A program made the translations under genes and the position numbers. 64,000 nucleotides of DNA from Bacillota bacterium. Lineage in GTDB: Bacteria > Bacillota > Bacilli > Bacillales > Cytobacillaceae. Below are positions 33,382-44,357 of this stretch, in pieces. The stretch spans positions 1 through 64,000 of the forward strand of contig JAUZPL010000007.1 in NCBI GenBank assembly GCA_030705955.1, written 5' to 3'. Positions within the stretch are counted from its first letter, which is position 1, and each line of letters starts with the position of its first letter. The notes beneath the pieces were generated by a model. That model was not told where the DNA came from. It made no database searches and saw only the letters and a program-made list of their open reading frames with translations.

Positions 33382-34377
33382 CTAGACAATCGCTTCCTTT
33401 TTAAATCGGGCTAGTCCTTTCTTGTAAAAATTCACAAAGTATTTTGCTATATAAAAGGAAATGACGTTTGCAGGAAGGACAAGAATATACATACTCCATG
33501 TTATTGGAGGGGTAATAGCGATTCCTGAAACTTGTATGAGGTAAAGGATAAAAAAGTAGCCCAACCCCGCAATCATACATGAAAAAACTGATTTTCTTCG
33601 ACTGATTAATAAAATAATAGGAATGACTAGCGCCATTATTGGAACAAAAGAAGTTGGATAAATGACTAAATAAAAAATAGCTTTTGCGATATAACGATAT
33701 AGAATATAGCCTGCTGTTGCTGTTACCATTATTTTCATGTCATTAAATAGATTCCAAAGAATGATGGAAAATAAAATTAAAACGGAAGAGCTGTATACCG
33801 GATATACCCAATCAGGTACACCACCAAAAATTTGTGATTTTGGATCCTTAATTAAGTCTAATATTTCCTTTGAGGCAATACTTTGGTGATGCAAATATTC
33901 AAACAGTGAAATAGCGCCATTCTCCTGCTGCATACATGGAAAAATAAGAGCCTCAACCATAAAAAATGCCCAAAAGGTATGCAAGCTTTTCCAGCTTGGA
34001 TTTTTGGAGTCAAAATGATAATAGCCAACCCACACACCATAAATCATAATCCCAGTCGCAATATAGTATACAAAATGAGTTGGACTCCAAGTAGTTAAAT
34101 CAATTCCTCTTAGTAAATGGTAAGTAAAATCAAGAGGAATGCCAATAATAAAGAGAATATAACCAATCGTAATCCAAATTCGTGCAGAGTGTGTTAAATA
34201 GGTTGTTTTTTTGTATTCCTTGATTAGCAAAACTCCACCTAAGGCAAACCCTGAAAAATTAACGAGGTGCGGAATTGAATATTCTTCGAAAAAGTATTTA
34301 AAATGGTAAGAGGCATCCCATGATGAACCCACCACTTTTAAAAATAGGGATAACACCCACAGCCTATAATATTTCAT
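33382..34377 (-). CDS. Polytopic membrane protein of unknown function
   Basis: 331-aa ORF with about 8-9 hydrophobic segments. Confidence 0.7.
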   Translation of the reverse strand: MKYYRLWVLSLFLKVVGSSWDASYHFKYFFEEYSIPHLVNFSGFALGGVLLIKEYKKTTYLTHSARIWITIGYILFIIGIPLDFTYHLLRGIDLTTWSPTHFVYYIATGIMIYGVWVGYYHFDSKNPSWKSLHTFWAFFMVEALIFPCMQQENGAISLFEYLHHQSIASKEILDLIKDPKSQIFGGVPDWVYPVYSSSVLILFSIILWNLFNDMKIMVTATAGYILYRYIAKAIFYLVIYPTSFVPIMALVIPIILLISRRKSVFSCMIAGLGYFFILYLIQVSGIAITPPITWSMYILVLPANVISFYIAKYFVNFYKKGLARFKKEAIV

Positions 34378-34418
34378 GTCTAGTCCCCTTTACTAAGATT
34401 TGGATGGAGAGATTGTTT

Positions 34419-34748
34419 GTGAGTAAAAAGTTCTTTTTCTATGCATGCGTTTTAGAGCTATTTTTTCTGTCTTTTTTGTCCCACCCGGTATATGCCCATT
34501 TTGTTGAAAAACCAAGTGGACATGTAGATGTAAGAGAGTTATTACTTCCAGATGATGACTTAACCCTATGGGAAAAAATACTGATTTATTGTATTGATGG
34601 ATTATTAATTATTTTGGCGCTAACTCTCATAAGTATGTTACTTCGAAGGAAAAAGGTAGGAAAAATTTTAATTTTATTTCTTGTTGTACTTGCAATTGAT
34701 TATGTTATTGTACTCCATTACGGTAGCATTCTTGACCTGCTTGGATGA
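34419..34748 (+). CDS. Small secreted/membrane protein of unknown function
   Basis: In-frame GTG start at 34419 after ggagag RBS; signal-like N-terminus then one TM pair. Confidence 0.55.
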   Translation: MSKKFFFYACVLELFFLSFLSHPVYAHFVEKPSGHVDVRELLLPDDDLTLWEKILIYCIDGLLIILALTLISMLLRRKKVGKILILFLVVLAIDYVIVLHYGSILDLLG

Positions 34749-34766
34749 GGGAAAATGAGTTAAACA

Positions 34767-34793
34767 AAAAGACGGCGATAAGCCGTCTTTAAA
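34767..34793. terminator. Bidirectional terminator
   Basis: aaagacggcgataagccgtctttaa. Confidence 0.75.
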
Positions 34794-34801
34794 CGTTTGA
34801 A

Positions 34802-35821
34802 TTAAATCCACCCTCGTTCATATTGTTTTGGCCCCTCGATTTTTACTCCAAGTTCTTTTGCAGCTGTTCTTGGCCAATATGGATCACGAAGTAATTCACG
34901 CGCTAGGAAAATGAGATCAGCTCGCTCATTTTGTAAAATTTCTTCAGCATGTACTGGTGACGTAATAAGACCTAAACCACTTGTATCAATTTTGGCTTCA
35001 CGTTTAATTTTCTCTGCAAATTTAACCTGGTAACCAGGGTATGCATGAATTCGTGCTGGAACAACCGCACCTGAGCTGACATCAATGAAATCAACACCTT
35101 GTTCTTTCATCCATTCGGCGATGGTAACATAATCTTGTACAGTTAATCCTTCTTCATGATAATCATTAGCAGACACTCGAACAAAGAGAGGACCATCCCA
35201 AACAGTTTTTACAGCTTCAATAATTTCACGGAGGAAACGATATCGATTTTCAGGTGTGCCACCATATTCGTCTGTCCTGAGATTTGACAGTGGGGAGAGG
35301 AATTGATTGATTAGATATCCATGCGCACCATGGAGCTCAATCACATCGAAACCAGCTTTTTTTGCCCGCTCGACTCCTTTTTTAAACGCTTCAATTGTTT
35401 CTTCAATTTCAGCTTTTGTCATTTCCTTTGGCGTTTTCATTTTTTCATTAAAAGCAATTGCTGAGGGAGCTACTATTTCTCCTTCTAATTCAGCTTTTCT
35501 TCCGGCATGTGCGATTTGAATCCCAGTTTTTACATCATTTTCTTTAATTAAATCAACCAATACTTTTAGTCCCTCTATATGGTCATCACTCCAAATTCCT
35601 AAATCCTGTGGAGAAATTCTCCCTTGAGGGGTTACAGCTGTTGCCTCTAGAATAATTAACCCAACCTGCCCAACGGCTCTTGAGACATAATGAGTACGAT
35701 GCCAGTTTTGAACCAACCCATCTTGATTATGGCTGGAATACATACACATGGGAGACATGACAATACGATTTTTTAATGTAACGTTTTTCACGGTGTATGG
35801 TGAAAATAGTTTTACAGACAT
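34802..35821 (-). CDS. namA: NADPH dehydrogenase, Old Yellow Enzyme (YqjM)
   Basis: [40 protein letters not shown]. Confidence 0.96.
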   Translation of the reverse strand: MSVKLFSPYTVKNVTLKNRIVMSPMCMYSSHNQDGLVQNWHRTHYVSRAVGQVGLIILEATAVTPQGRISPQDLGIWSDDHIEGLKVLVDLIKENDVKTGIQIAHAGRKAELEGEIVAPSAIAFNEKMKTPKEMTKAEIEETIEAFKKGVERAKKAGFDVIELHGAHGYLINQFLSPLSNLRTDEYGGTPENRYRFLREIIEAVKTVWDGPLFVRVSANDYHEEGLTVQDYVTIAEWMKEQGVDFIDVSSGAVVPARIHAYPGYQVKFAEKIKREAKIDTSGLGLITSPVHAEEILQNERADLIFLARELLRDPYWPRTAAKELGVKIEGPKQYERGWI

Positions 35822-35902
35822 TATGGAACCCTCCTATTTATATTATCGGTTATAGTATAGCAAAGGTTTCCATAATTTAAAAAAATCAAGCTTTTAAAAA
35901 AC

Positions 35903-36748
35903 TTAAAATATTTGCTTCACTGAATGTAGCTCCATACTTAGGGCATTCCCCATTCTCTTTGATTGAGAGGCAGCTTCTTTAATGCAGGAAACAAAAGCAT
36001 GTTGTACCTTATTTTCTTCAAGTATACGGATTCCAGCTTCTGTTGTACCACCAGGGCTTGTGACTTCTTGTCGCAGCTTGCTTGAAGATTTTGTTGTTGA
36101 TTTAAGCATTTCTGCAGCACCGACCAATGTTTGAACGATCAATTCCTTAGCAATTTGTCGTTCTAACCCAATTTCAACTGCACTATTCTCCATTGCTTCG
36201 ACAAGATAGTAAATATAGGCTGGGCCGCTTCCGGATAGACCTGTTACTGCATCTAACTGTTCTTCATTTACAAAGGTTGTAAGTCCAACTGTATCAAATA
36301 AACTTCTAATCATTTCAAGCTGTGTAGAGGAGACAAAAGTATTCACTGCAATGGCAGTGGCAGATTTTCCTACTGCCGCAGATGTATTTGGCATAGCTCT
36401 TGCTATCGATAGTGATTTGCCTGCAAGAGTTTCTATTGTATTTACAGAAATACCAGCAAGAACAGAAATGATTAGCATTTGATTTGTTAGGTGGCCGCGA
36501 ATTTTTTGAATGGCTGCTAGTGCATCCTTGGGCTTCATTGCTAATACGACTGTCTCGGCCTGATTAAATAGGCTATCTAAATCATAGGTAATGGTAACAC
36601 CATATTTATGATGGAGGTTTTTAAGTTTTTTTTCGTCCGTCTTATTTGTTACCCAAATGTTTTTTGAATCGAGTAAGTTGTTTTTTACAATTCCTGATAT
36701 TAAAGCTTCTGCCATTGACCCTGCCCCGACAATCGCTAATTTTCTCAT
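35903..36748 (-). CDS. proI: Pyrroline-5-carboxylate reductase
   Basis: AIVGAGSMAEALISGI; GLSGSGPAYIYY; TSPGGTTEAGI. Confidence 0.95.
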   Translation of the reverse strand: MRKLAIVGAGSMAEALISGIVKNNLLDSKNIWVTNKTDEKKLKNLHHKYGVTITYDLDSLFNQAETVVLAMKPKDALAAIQKIRGHLTNQMLIISVLAGISVNTIETLAGKSLSIARAMPNTSAAVGKSATAIAVNTFVSSTQLEMIRSLFDTVGLTTFVNEEQLDAVTGLSGSGPAYIYYLVEAMENSAVEIGLERQIAKELIVQTLVGAAEMLKSTTKSSSKLRQEVTSPGGTTEAGIRILEENKVQHAFVSCIKEAASQSKRMGNALSMELHSVKQIF

Positions 36749-36769
36749 TCCTAGTCCCCCTTAAAAGCT

Positions 36770-37010
36770 TTTTAAAAACAAAAAGACCCTTCATCCGTAA
36801 AGGACGAAAGGTCATTCTTTCGTGGTACCACCTTCATTTACCCCTATTTACTATCAAAAGGGGCTCACTCACATTCTGTTAACGCCAGAGTACGTTAGGT
36901 TTGCCTAAATGCTCCTAAGATAGGTTCAATGATTAAGAGGGCGATAAGGTCTTTCAGCCTATGGACCTTACTCTCTTTTGCCATTTCTCATCTACTGGTC
37001 TTATTCATCG
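36770..37010 (-). promoter_or_regulatory. T-box leader upstream of proI (proline, CCU specifier)
   Basis: Minus-strand AAGGTGGTACCACG (36821-36833 region) followed by GACC.. terminator stem; specifier-like GAA-CCU-AUC (CCU complement at 36922-36924). Confidence 0.92.
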
Positions 37011-37194
37011 CTTTAAAATATCAAAGTTTTAATTGTGATTATGGGGGATACTAGGTTTGTCTGTCAAGAAGATTTTGCAGAATTTTTTGTTTTTTTAAAA
37101 ACAAATTTATGAATGACAATTCATTTTGAAATCTGTACACTAATATTTATAGATGAACTTTCTATATAGAAATAATTTTAAGGAGGGATGTCCC

Positions 37195-38118
37195 ATGACA
37201 GAATGGAAAGATGGGATTGCAAAGCTAACTTTGCCTACACCATTTCCTGTAGGGGATGTAAATGCCTATTTAATTGACGGGGAACGACTAACCCTTGTGG
37301 ATGCAGGAGTTAAGACGGAGGAAGCATGGGCTTCTTTCTTGGAACAGCTAGATATGCTTCACCTTCGACATTCAGATATTGAGCAAGTGATTTTGACCCA
37401 TCATCATCCTGACCATGTTGGCTTGCTTGATTTTTTTCCACATTCATTAGAAGTGTACGGACATCCTTTAAATGAAAGATGGTTAAATCGGACGGAGTCT
37501 TTTTTTCAAGAGCATGATGAATTTTATCGCAAGCTTTTTCATGAATTCGGAATTCCTGCTAAATTTTTTGAACTAATTTCACTTTTAAAAGAGTCACTTA
37601 AATTTTCTTGTAATCGTTCGTTAACAGGTTCTCTTACTGAGGGAGACAAACCAATGGGTTTGTCAGAATGGAAAGTGATAGAAACTCCGGGACATGCCCA
37701 AAGCCATATTAGTCTTTTTCGCAAAAAGGATGGCATTTTGATTGGCGGAGATCACATTTTAGCTCATATATCTCCTAATCCATTGCTTGAGCCTCCTGCT
37801 CCAGGTGAAAAGGAAAGACCGAAGCCACTGGTCCAATATAATCAATCATTGATAAAGCTCCTATCATACCCTATCCAAATGGTATATACAGGACATGGAG
37901 AAGAGGTTTTTGATTTATCTATGCACGTCGAAAAACGGCTTGCCCGTCAGCATGAAAGGGCGATGACAGTAAAAAGCTGGCTTGAAGAAGAAAGCTTGAC
38001 TGTTTTTGAAATATGCAAGCGCCTTTTTCCAACTGTTTATAAACGTGAGCTGGCATTAACGATTTCAGAAACAGTAGGTCAGCTTGACTATTTGGAATCA
38101 ATCGGACAAATAAAGTGA
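37195..38118 (+). CDS. MBL-fold metallohydrolase (YqjP-like)
   Basis: LTHHHPDHVGLL; ETPGHAQSHISL; ATG 37195 after aggaggg. Confidence 0.88.
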   Translation: MTEWKDGIAKLTLPTPFPVGDVNAYLIDGERLTLVDAGVKTEEAWASFLEQLDMLHLRHSDIEQVILTHHHPDHVGLLDFFPHSLEVYGHPLNERWLNRTESFFQEHDEFYRKLFHEFGIPAKFFELISLLKESLKFSCNRSLTGSLTEGDKPMGLSEWKVIETPGHAQSHISLFRKKDGILIGGDHILAHISPNPLLEPPAPGEKERPKPLVQYNQSLIKLLSYPIQMVYTGHGEEVFDLSMHVEKRLARQHERAMTVKSWLEEESLTVFEICKRLFPTVYKRELALTISETVGQLDYLESIGQIK

Positions 38119-38250
38119 TGTACATTTTTTTAAATAGAGCAAAAAGAATCTACCACAAAGGAGTTAAATGGGGTAGATTCTTTGCTGTGTGTATATTTCA
38201 GATTACCTTCTCATTGAACACACTTGGAATAATATAGATAAAACGAATGT

Positions 38251-38601
38251 CTAGCATTCATTCTCTTCTTTTTTATTCAAATTTCTTTTCACTCTTACAA
38301 AGGCGATAAAATCAATCATTTCATCCTTTGATAGTGGTTTCCCATCTATTAAAAGTCTATGATCCGGGTTTTTCACTAGATTTGTAATCTCTATTAGTTC
38401 CTGCTCCTCAAACGTTCTACCTATTATAAAATCAACCGTTGTTTCAAATAAGTCTGCAATTTGCGATAATGACTGAAGGGAAGGCTCACGGTAACCGGAC
38501 TCATACCCAGCGTAAGTACTTTTCGCCATTCCAAGTTGATCAGCAGTTTCTTGTAGGGACCATTTTCGCTTTTTTCTTAATTCGAATAAATGTTCCAGCA
38601 T
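38251..38601 (-). CDS. ansR: XRE-family repressor of asparaginase operon (AnsR-like)
   Basis: N-terminal HTH; divergent from ansAB. Confidence 0.85.
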   Translation of the reverse strand: MLEHLFELRKKRKWSLQETADQLGMAKSTYAGYESGYREPSLQSLSQIADLFETTVDFIIGRTFEEQELIEITNLVKNPDHRLLIDGKPLSKDEMIDFIAFVRVKRNLNKKEENEC

Positions 38602-38783
38602 AATCTCAAACTCCATTTTTTAAAATTTAAAATCATTATAGCATAGTAAAATGAGCTAGACTATAAAAATGTGCGCGAATCGAATACAATATCTTGATTT
38701 TTTTGAATTTAGTTTTATAATTACAAATATAAATACGCGTTTTGCGAAAATTTTACTATTTTCTCGCTATGGAGAGGTTGCTT

Positions 38784-39788
38784 ATGAAAAAAATCTTATT
38801 GCTTGCTACAGGTGGGACGATTGCTTCAGTGGAGGGAAATGATGGTCTTGTTCCGGGATTATCTGTTGAAGAATTGCTTCATTACATACCTGAATCTTCA
38901 GCAAATATAAAAATTGACGGTAAAATTTTAATGAATATCGACAGCACCAATTTACAGCCGGAGCACTGGGTAACAATCGCTGAAGCTGTCTATGCCCATT
39001 ATCATGATTATGATGGGTTTGTCATAACACATGGAACAGATACATTAGCGTATACATCCTCTGCGCTTTCCTATATGCTTCAGGGTCTTGAAAAGCCAGT
39101 TGTGCTAACCGGCTCTCAGGTTCCAATTAGCTTTAAAAAAACAGATGCCAAGAAAAATGTCGCTGATGCCCTTCAGTTTGCATGTGAGGATATAGGTGGT
39201 GTGTTTATTGTATTTGACGGCAGGGTGATTCTTGGAACAAGAGCTGTTAAAATGCGAACAAAAAGCTATGATGCATTTGAGAGCATCAATCATCCATATG
39301 TAGCTTATGTGAATAAAAAAGAAGTGAAATACCAATGGAAACCTATGGCTCCCGAGCAACCTCTTTCTTTAAATACGAATTTATGTACGGATGTATTTTT
39401 AATGAAATTGTATCCTGGGATGAAGCCAGAGACGTTTGATTTTCTAAGAGAATTATATAATGGAATTATTATTGAAAGCTTTGGAAATGGCGGCTTACCT
39501 TTTGAAGGAAGGGACTTGGTTTCGAAAGTTCAAGAACTTACGGAAAAGGGAATTGCCGTTGTCATCACAACTCAATGCTTGGAAGAAGGAGAAGACCTAC
39601 TTTTATATGAAGTGGGCCACAAGGTAGCACAGCATCATGTTATTTTATCCGGGGATATGAACACGGAAGCCATCGTTACAAAATTGATGTGGGCACTTGG
39701 ACAAACCGAATCTTTAGATCAAATCAAAGAAATAATGGAAACTCCATTAGCAGGAGATTTAACCATAAAATCAGATAAAGAAGATTAA
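38784..39788 (+). CDS. ansA: L-asparaginase
   Basis: [21 protein letters not shown]. Confidence 0.95.
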   Translation: MKKILLLATGGTIASVEGNDGLVPGLSVEELLHYIPESSANIKIDGKILMNIDSTNLQPEHWVTIAEAVYAHYHDYDGFVITHGTDTLAYTSSALSYMLQGLEKPVVLTGSQVPISFKKTDAKKNVADALQFACEDIGGVFIVFDGRVILGTRAVKMRTKSYDAFESINHPYVAYVNKKEVKYQWKPMAPEQPLSLNTNLCTDVFLMKLYPGMKPETFDFLRELYNGIIIESFGNGGLPFEGRDLVSKVQELTEKGIAVVITTQCLEEGEDLLLYEVGHKVAQHHVILSGDMNTEAIVTKLMWALGQTESLDQIKEIMETPLAGDLTIKSDKED

Positions 39789-39807
39789 ATAGAGGAGAGC
39801 GACACAT

Positions 39808-41238
39808 ATGTCAATCACAAAAAGCCAAATGCGCACAGAAAAGGATTTTTTAGGTACAAAAGAAGTCCCAATTGAAGCTTACTATGGTGTCCAGACGCTC
39901 CGTGCGGTTGAAAATTTTCCTATAACAGGGTATCGAATCCATGAAGACCTAATTAAGGCAATGGCGATGGTGAAAAAAGCCGCTGCACTTGCCAATATGG
40001 ATGTAAAACGTCTTTATTCTGGCATTGGAGAGGTCATCGTGAAGGCGGCAGAGGAAATGATGGTTGGAAAATGGCATGATCAAATTATTGTCGATCCAAT
40101 CCAAGGCGGTGCTGGTACCTCTATTAACATGAATATAAACGAAGTTCTTGCCAACCGTGCTCTTGAGTTGCTTGGTAATGAAAAAGGAGACTATTTCCAT
40201 TGCAGTCCGAATAGCCATGTCAATATGTCGCAATCAACGAATGATTCGTTTCCAACTGCGATTCATATAGCTGTTTTGAATCTTTTAGAAAAATTGCTTG
40301 ACACAATGGAAGATATGCATACTGTTTTTCATGAAAAGGCCGAAGAATTTAATCCTGTCATTAAAATGGGTCGCACCCATCTTCAGGATGCTGTACCGAT
40401 TCGGCTTGGCCAGGAATTTGAAGCGTATAGTCGTGTGATTGAACGTGACATTAAGCGAATTAAACAATCTCGCCAGCATTTATATGAGTTGAACATGGGA
40501 GCAACAGCCGTAGGAACTGGATTAAATGCGGACCCGCGTTACATAGAATTTGTAGTTAAACATCTTGCAGACATCAGTGGTCTTCCTCTTAAAGGAGCTG
40601 AACATCTTGTAGATGCAACACAAAATACAGATGCCTACACAGAAGTGTCTGCGGCGTTGAAAGTTTGTATGATGAATATGTCAAAAATTGCAAATGATCT
40701 GCGGTTAATGGCCTCTGGCCCAAGAGCTGGTTTGGCTGAAATTTCTTTGCCTGCCCGGCAGCCTGGATCTTCTATTATGCCAGGAAAAGTAAATCCTGTT
40801 TTACCAGAACTGATTAATCAGGTAGCCTTTCAGGTTATCGGCAATGACCATACGATTTGTCTTGCATCTGAAGCAGGTCAGCTTGAATTGAATGTGATGG
40901 AGCCTGTTCTAGTATTTAATTTGTTGCAGTCGATTAGTATTATGAACAATGCCTTCCGTACTTTTACAGACCATTGTTTAAAAGGAATACAAGCAAACGA
41001 AGAAAGATTAAAAGATTATGTTGATAAGAGTGCGGGAGTTATTACGGCTGTAAATCCCCATCTTGGGTATGAGGTAGCAGCACGAATTGCTAGAGAGGCT
41101 ATTTTAACCGGTGCGCCCATCAGGGAACTATGTTTAAAATATGATGTCTTGACAGAAGAGGAATTAAATTTGATACTGGATCCGTATGAAATGACGCATC
41201 CCGGAATTGCTGGAGCAGTTTTGCTGGAAAGAGAATAG
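39808..41238 (+). CDS. ansB: Aspartate ammonia-lyase
   Basis: GSSIMPGKVNPV fumarase/aspartase signature; follows ansA. Confidence 0.95.
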   Translation: MSITKSQMRTEKDFLGTKEVPIEAYYGVQTLRAVENFPITGYRIHEDLIKAMAMVKKAAALANMDVKRLYSGIGEVIVKAAEEMMVGKWHDQIIVDPIQGGAGTSINMNINEVLANRALELLGNEKGDYFHCSPNSHVNMSQSTNDSFPTAIHIAVLNLLEKLLDTMEDMHTVFHEKAEEFNPVIKMGRTHLQDAVPIRLGQEFEAYSRVIERDIKRIKQSRQHLYELNMGATAVGTGLNADPRYIEFVVKHLADISGLPLKGAEHLVDATQNTDAYTEVSAALKVCMMNMSKIANDLRLMASGPRAGLAEISLPARQPGSSIMPGKVNPVLPELINQVAFQVIGNDHTICLASEAGQLELNVMEPVLVFNLLQSISIMNNAFRTFTDHCLKGIQANEERLKDYVDKSAGVITAVNPHLGYEVAARIAREAILTGAPIRELCLKYDVLTEEELNLILDPYEMTHPGIAGAVLLERE

Positions 41239-41292
41239 CATATTAATAAATAATAGAAAATCTCATTAGATTCGGTTAAGACATATTTAATT

Positions 41293-41332
41293 AGGAGCTT
41301 TCCTACTAATAGGGGAAAGCTCCTTCTTGTTT
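41293..41332 (+). terminator. Rho-independent terminator
   Basis: aggagctttcc...ggaaagctccttcttgtttt. Confidence 0.8.
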
Positions 41333-41383
41333 TATGTTATTGGATTATTATCTTTTCCTTTTATTTAAAAGTCAAATTGTCAA

Positions 41384-42598
41384 TTAAGAACATTTTTGGC
41401 CCAGCAAACCAACAGCTGTTTGGTCCCTTTTTTCTAGCATCCAACTCCATCCTGTTAAGATAACCGCTGCTAAAACCATTAGTGATCCAATCCAGGTGGT
41501 ATGAATCAGTCCGATAGAATCTGTAATAACCCCTCCTAAGTAGGACCCAAGTGCAATTCCGGCGTTAAAAGCAGCAATATTAATTGCTGAAGCTACATCG
41601 ACAGCAGTCGGTACAAACCGCTCTGCTAACATGACCACATATACCTGTAATCCAGGTACATTCATAAAAGCTAGAAGACCCATGAAGAAAACGGTAATCA
41701 GGCCGCCAATTTTAAATGGTGCTGTATACATGAAGATAAATAGAATAACTGCTTGAACAATGAACATATACAATAAAGCTTTAATAGGATTTTGATTCGT
41801 TAGCTTTCCACCTATCATATTTCCAATCGCGATTGCAATACCATATATGAGCAGAATCATAGCTACCGTGCTTTCTTTATATCCAGTTATTTCTTGCAGG
41901 ATTGGTGTTAAATAAGTGAAGACAACAAATGTCCCTCCGTACCCTAAGGCAGTAATTATAAATAAGAGTAATAAACGTCCATTTTTCAGTAATTTAAACT
42001 GATCGCTGAACGTTGTCGGCGTTCCCTTTCGTAAGTCAGATGGAACGAGGACGTTGTTTGCAATGAGAGCAATGATCCCAACTGCTACAATGAGAATGAA
42101 TGCCATTCTCCAGCCGAAATGTTGTCCAATGAATGTTCCAAATGGAACACCTGTAACCGTAGCAACCGTAAGTCCTGAAAACATAATGGATATTGCGCTT
42201 GCTCTCCTATTTTCAGGTACTAAATCAGCTGCAATCGTTGAGCCAATCGACATAAAAACACCATGTGAGAAGGCAGAAATCACGCGAGCTACAAGTAAAA
42301 CGCCGATGCTTGCAGCACTTGCGGCAATGCTATTACCGATAATAAAAACAATCATGATCCAAAGTAATAAAGATTTACGTGACATACTAGACGTGATGGA
42401 TGTCAGGATAGGTGCCCCGAAAGTTACTCCTAAAGCGTAAAGGGAAACAGTTAAGCCGGCTGTTGTAACAGGTACTTTTAAATCCTCTGCAATTAGTGGT
42501 AATAACCCTACACTAATAAATTCTGTCGTTCCTATTGCAAATGCACTCATTGCTAAAGCCAGAAGTGCAAATGTACTTCGTTTTTTATCGATAGACAT
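41384..42598 (-). CDS. MFS efflux transporter (AraJ/DHA1-like)
   Basis: 12-TM MFS sequence AFAIGTTEFISVGLLPLIAEDL. Confidence 0.88.
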   Translation of the reverse strand: MSIDKKRSTFALLALAMSAFAIGTTEFISVGLLPLIAEDLKVPVTTAGLTVSLYALGVTFGAPILTSITSSMSRKSLLLWIMIVFIIGNSIAASAASIGVLLVARVISAFSHGVFMSIGSTIAADLVPENRRASAISIMFSGLTVATVTGVPFGTFIGQHFGWRMAFILIVAVGIIALIANNVLVPSDLRKGTPTTFSDQFKLLKNGRLLLLFIITALGYGGTFVVFTYLTPILQEITGYKESTVAMILLIYGIAIAIGNMIGGKLTNQNPIKALLYMFIVQAVILFIFMYTAPFKIGGLITVFFMGLLAFMNVPGLQVYVVMLAERFVPTAVDVASAINIAAFNAGIALGSYLGGVITDSIGLIHTTWIGSLMVLAAVILTGWSWMLEKRDQTAVGLLGQKCS

Positions 42599-42720
42599 TT
42601 TTCTCCTCCTAATTTTGGGGAATTTGTATAAAAAAGCTTGCTTACAGTAAACGATATAAATAAATCAATACATACATTTCAACCAGCCAATGTTATTATG
42701 GGATATATCATAATGAATGT

Positions 42721-42764
42721 TAAGTACGTACTTAAAAGTAATATAGGTACTTTTTAGTACCTAT
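42721..42764. promoter_or_regulatory. Candidate HxlR operators (two palindromes)
   Basis: TAAGTACGTACTTA (42721-42734) and ATAGGTACT-tttt-AGTACCTAT (42743-42764) between divergent MFS and HxlR genes. Confidence 0.7.
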
Positions 42765-42784
42765 CTATTAGGAGGCGATAAAAA

Positions 42785-43156
42785 ATGGAGAAAAAGAAAT
42801 ACAATATATCAGTCGAAGCAACACTGGAGGTTATTGGGGGAAAGTGGAAATGCGTGATTCTGTGTCATCTAACACATGGTAAGAAACGTACAAATGAATT
42901 GAAACGTCTGATGCCAAATATTACGCAAAAAATGTTAACCCAGCAATTACGTGAATTGGAGGAAGATGGCGTTATTAATCGAATTGTCTATAATCAAATT
43001 CCTCCAAAAGTGGAGTATGAACTAAGTGAATATGGTTGGAGCCTAAAGGGTATTTTAGACTCGCTATGTGCTTGGGGAGAAAAACATATTACGAGAGTAT
43101 ATGGTGATAAATTTGCAGTTTTAGAAGAAAGTATTTTAAATGAACATCTGAAGTAA
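42785..43156 (+). CDS. HxlR-family winged-helix regulator
   Basis: ATLEVIGGKWKCVILCHLTHGKKRTNELKRLMPNITQKMLTQQLRELEEDG. Confidence 0.92.
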   Translation: MEKKKYNISVEATLEVIGGKWKCVILCHLTHGKKRTNELKRLMPNITQKMLTQQLRELEEDGVINRIVYNQIPPKVEYELSEYGWSLKGILDSLCAWGEKHITRVYGDKFAVLEESILNEHLK

Positions 43157-43360
43157 TTTTATCTTTTGAAAAAACCCTCATTTTGTTTCGAAACGGCAAA
43201 CCATCCCATAAGTTAATTAAGATATATGAAAAATACAAACAATAGGAAGACAACTTAAAAGGTGATTCTAGTTTTTTTGTCCTTAATAGTTTGTATTTTT
43301 TACGAGAATACTTTTTAATAATAGGTATCATAAAGACTAAATAAAGTTGAGGTTATTTAT

Positions 43361-44326
43361 TTGAAAGCACTTATATTTAAAACCTTTGGAGGACCGGAAG
43401 TACTGGAATATAGCGAGATTGATGCTCCTTCTATCAGCCCTGGTGAAATTCTTGTAAGGATGAAAGCGATTGGCCTGAATTTTGCCGATATTTATAGAAG
43501 AAAGGGGAATTATCATCTTGAAGGGAAGCCCCCTTTTATTCTAGGCTATGAAGGAGCAGGAATAGTAGAAAAGGTGGGGTCAGGAGTACAAGGCATAAAC
43601 ATAGGTGACCGTATTGCTTTTGCCGATGTTCCTCATGCCAATGCTGAACTAGTGGCAGTGCCGCAGGAAAAAGCAATTCCTCTTCCACATACCATCTCTT
43701 TTGAAAAAGCTGCATCTTTATTGCTACAAGGCTTGACGGCCCATTATTTAACACGAGACAGTTATTCTGTTAAAAAGGATGATGTTGTACTTGTCCATGC
43801 TGTAGCGGGTGGTGTTGGTCAGCTTCTCGTACAAATCGTAAAACTGTTCGGTGGTAAGGTCATTGGTTTAACTTCTTCAATGGAGAAAGCTGCAATTGCC
43901 CAAAATATAGGTGCGGATAAAGTTTTTTTATATAAAAATGACTGGAAAAGAGAAGTACTCGTGGAGACAAACCAAAAAGGGGTAGATGTAGTCTACGAGT
44001 CAGTAGGATCCACTCTTCATGATAGTTTTGCGGTTACTCGAATAGGTGGAACGGTGGTTTTTTACGGTATGGCCGGTGGGGACCCTGCTTTCATTGATCC
44101 AAGAATGTTAATGGATACTTCCAAAACCTTAACTGGAGGGGACCTTTGGAATGTTCTTACTTCTCATGAAGAACGAGTAGTTCGTTCAAATGAATTATTC
44201 CGCTGGATTGAAGAAGGCAAAATATCAGTTTTAGAGCCAAAGAAATTTTCTTTAAGTGAGGGACCGGACGCACATAGATTTTTGGAAAGCCGAAAGAGCA
44301 CAGGGAAAATTTTGTTCATTCTATAA
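43361..44326 (+). CDS. Zinc-less quinone oxidoreductase-like (MDR family)
   Basis: GLNFADIYRRKGNY; VHAVAGGVGQLLVQIVKL. Confidence 0.9.
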   Translation: MKALIFKTFGGPEVLEYSEIDAPSISPGEILVRMKAIGLNFADIYRRKGNYHLEGKPPFILGYEGAGIVEKVGSGVQGINIGDRIAFADVPHANAELVAVPQEKAIPLPHTISFEKAASLLLQGLTAHYLTRDSYSVKKDDVVLVHAVAGGVGQLLVQIVKLFGGKVIGLTSSMEKAAIAQNIGADKVFLYKNDWKREVLVETNQKGVDVVYESVGSTLHDSFAVTRIGGTVVFYGMAGGDPAFIDPRMLMDTSKTLTGGDLWNVLTSHEERVVRSNELFRWIEEGKISVLEPKKFSLSEGPDAHRFLESRKSTGKILFIL

Positions 44327-44357
44327 ATGTTTATATTCCAGGGGTGAGGTGCAAATT

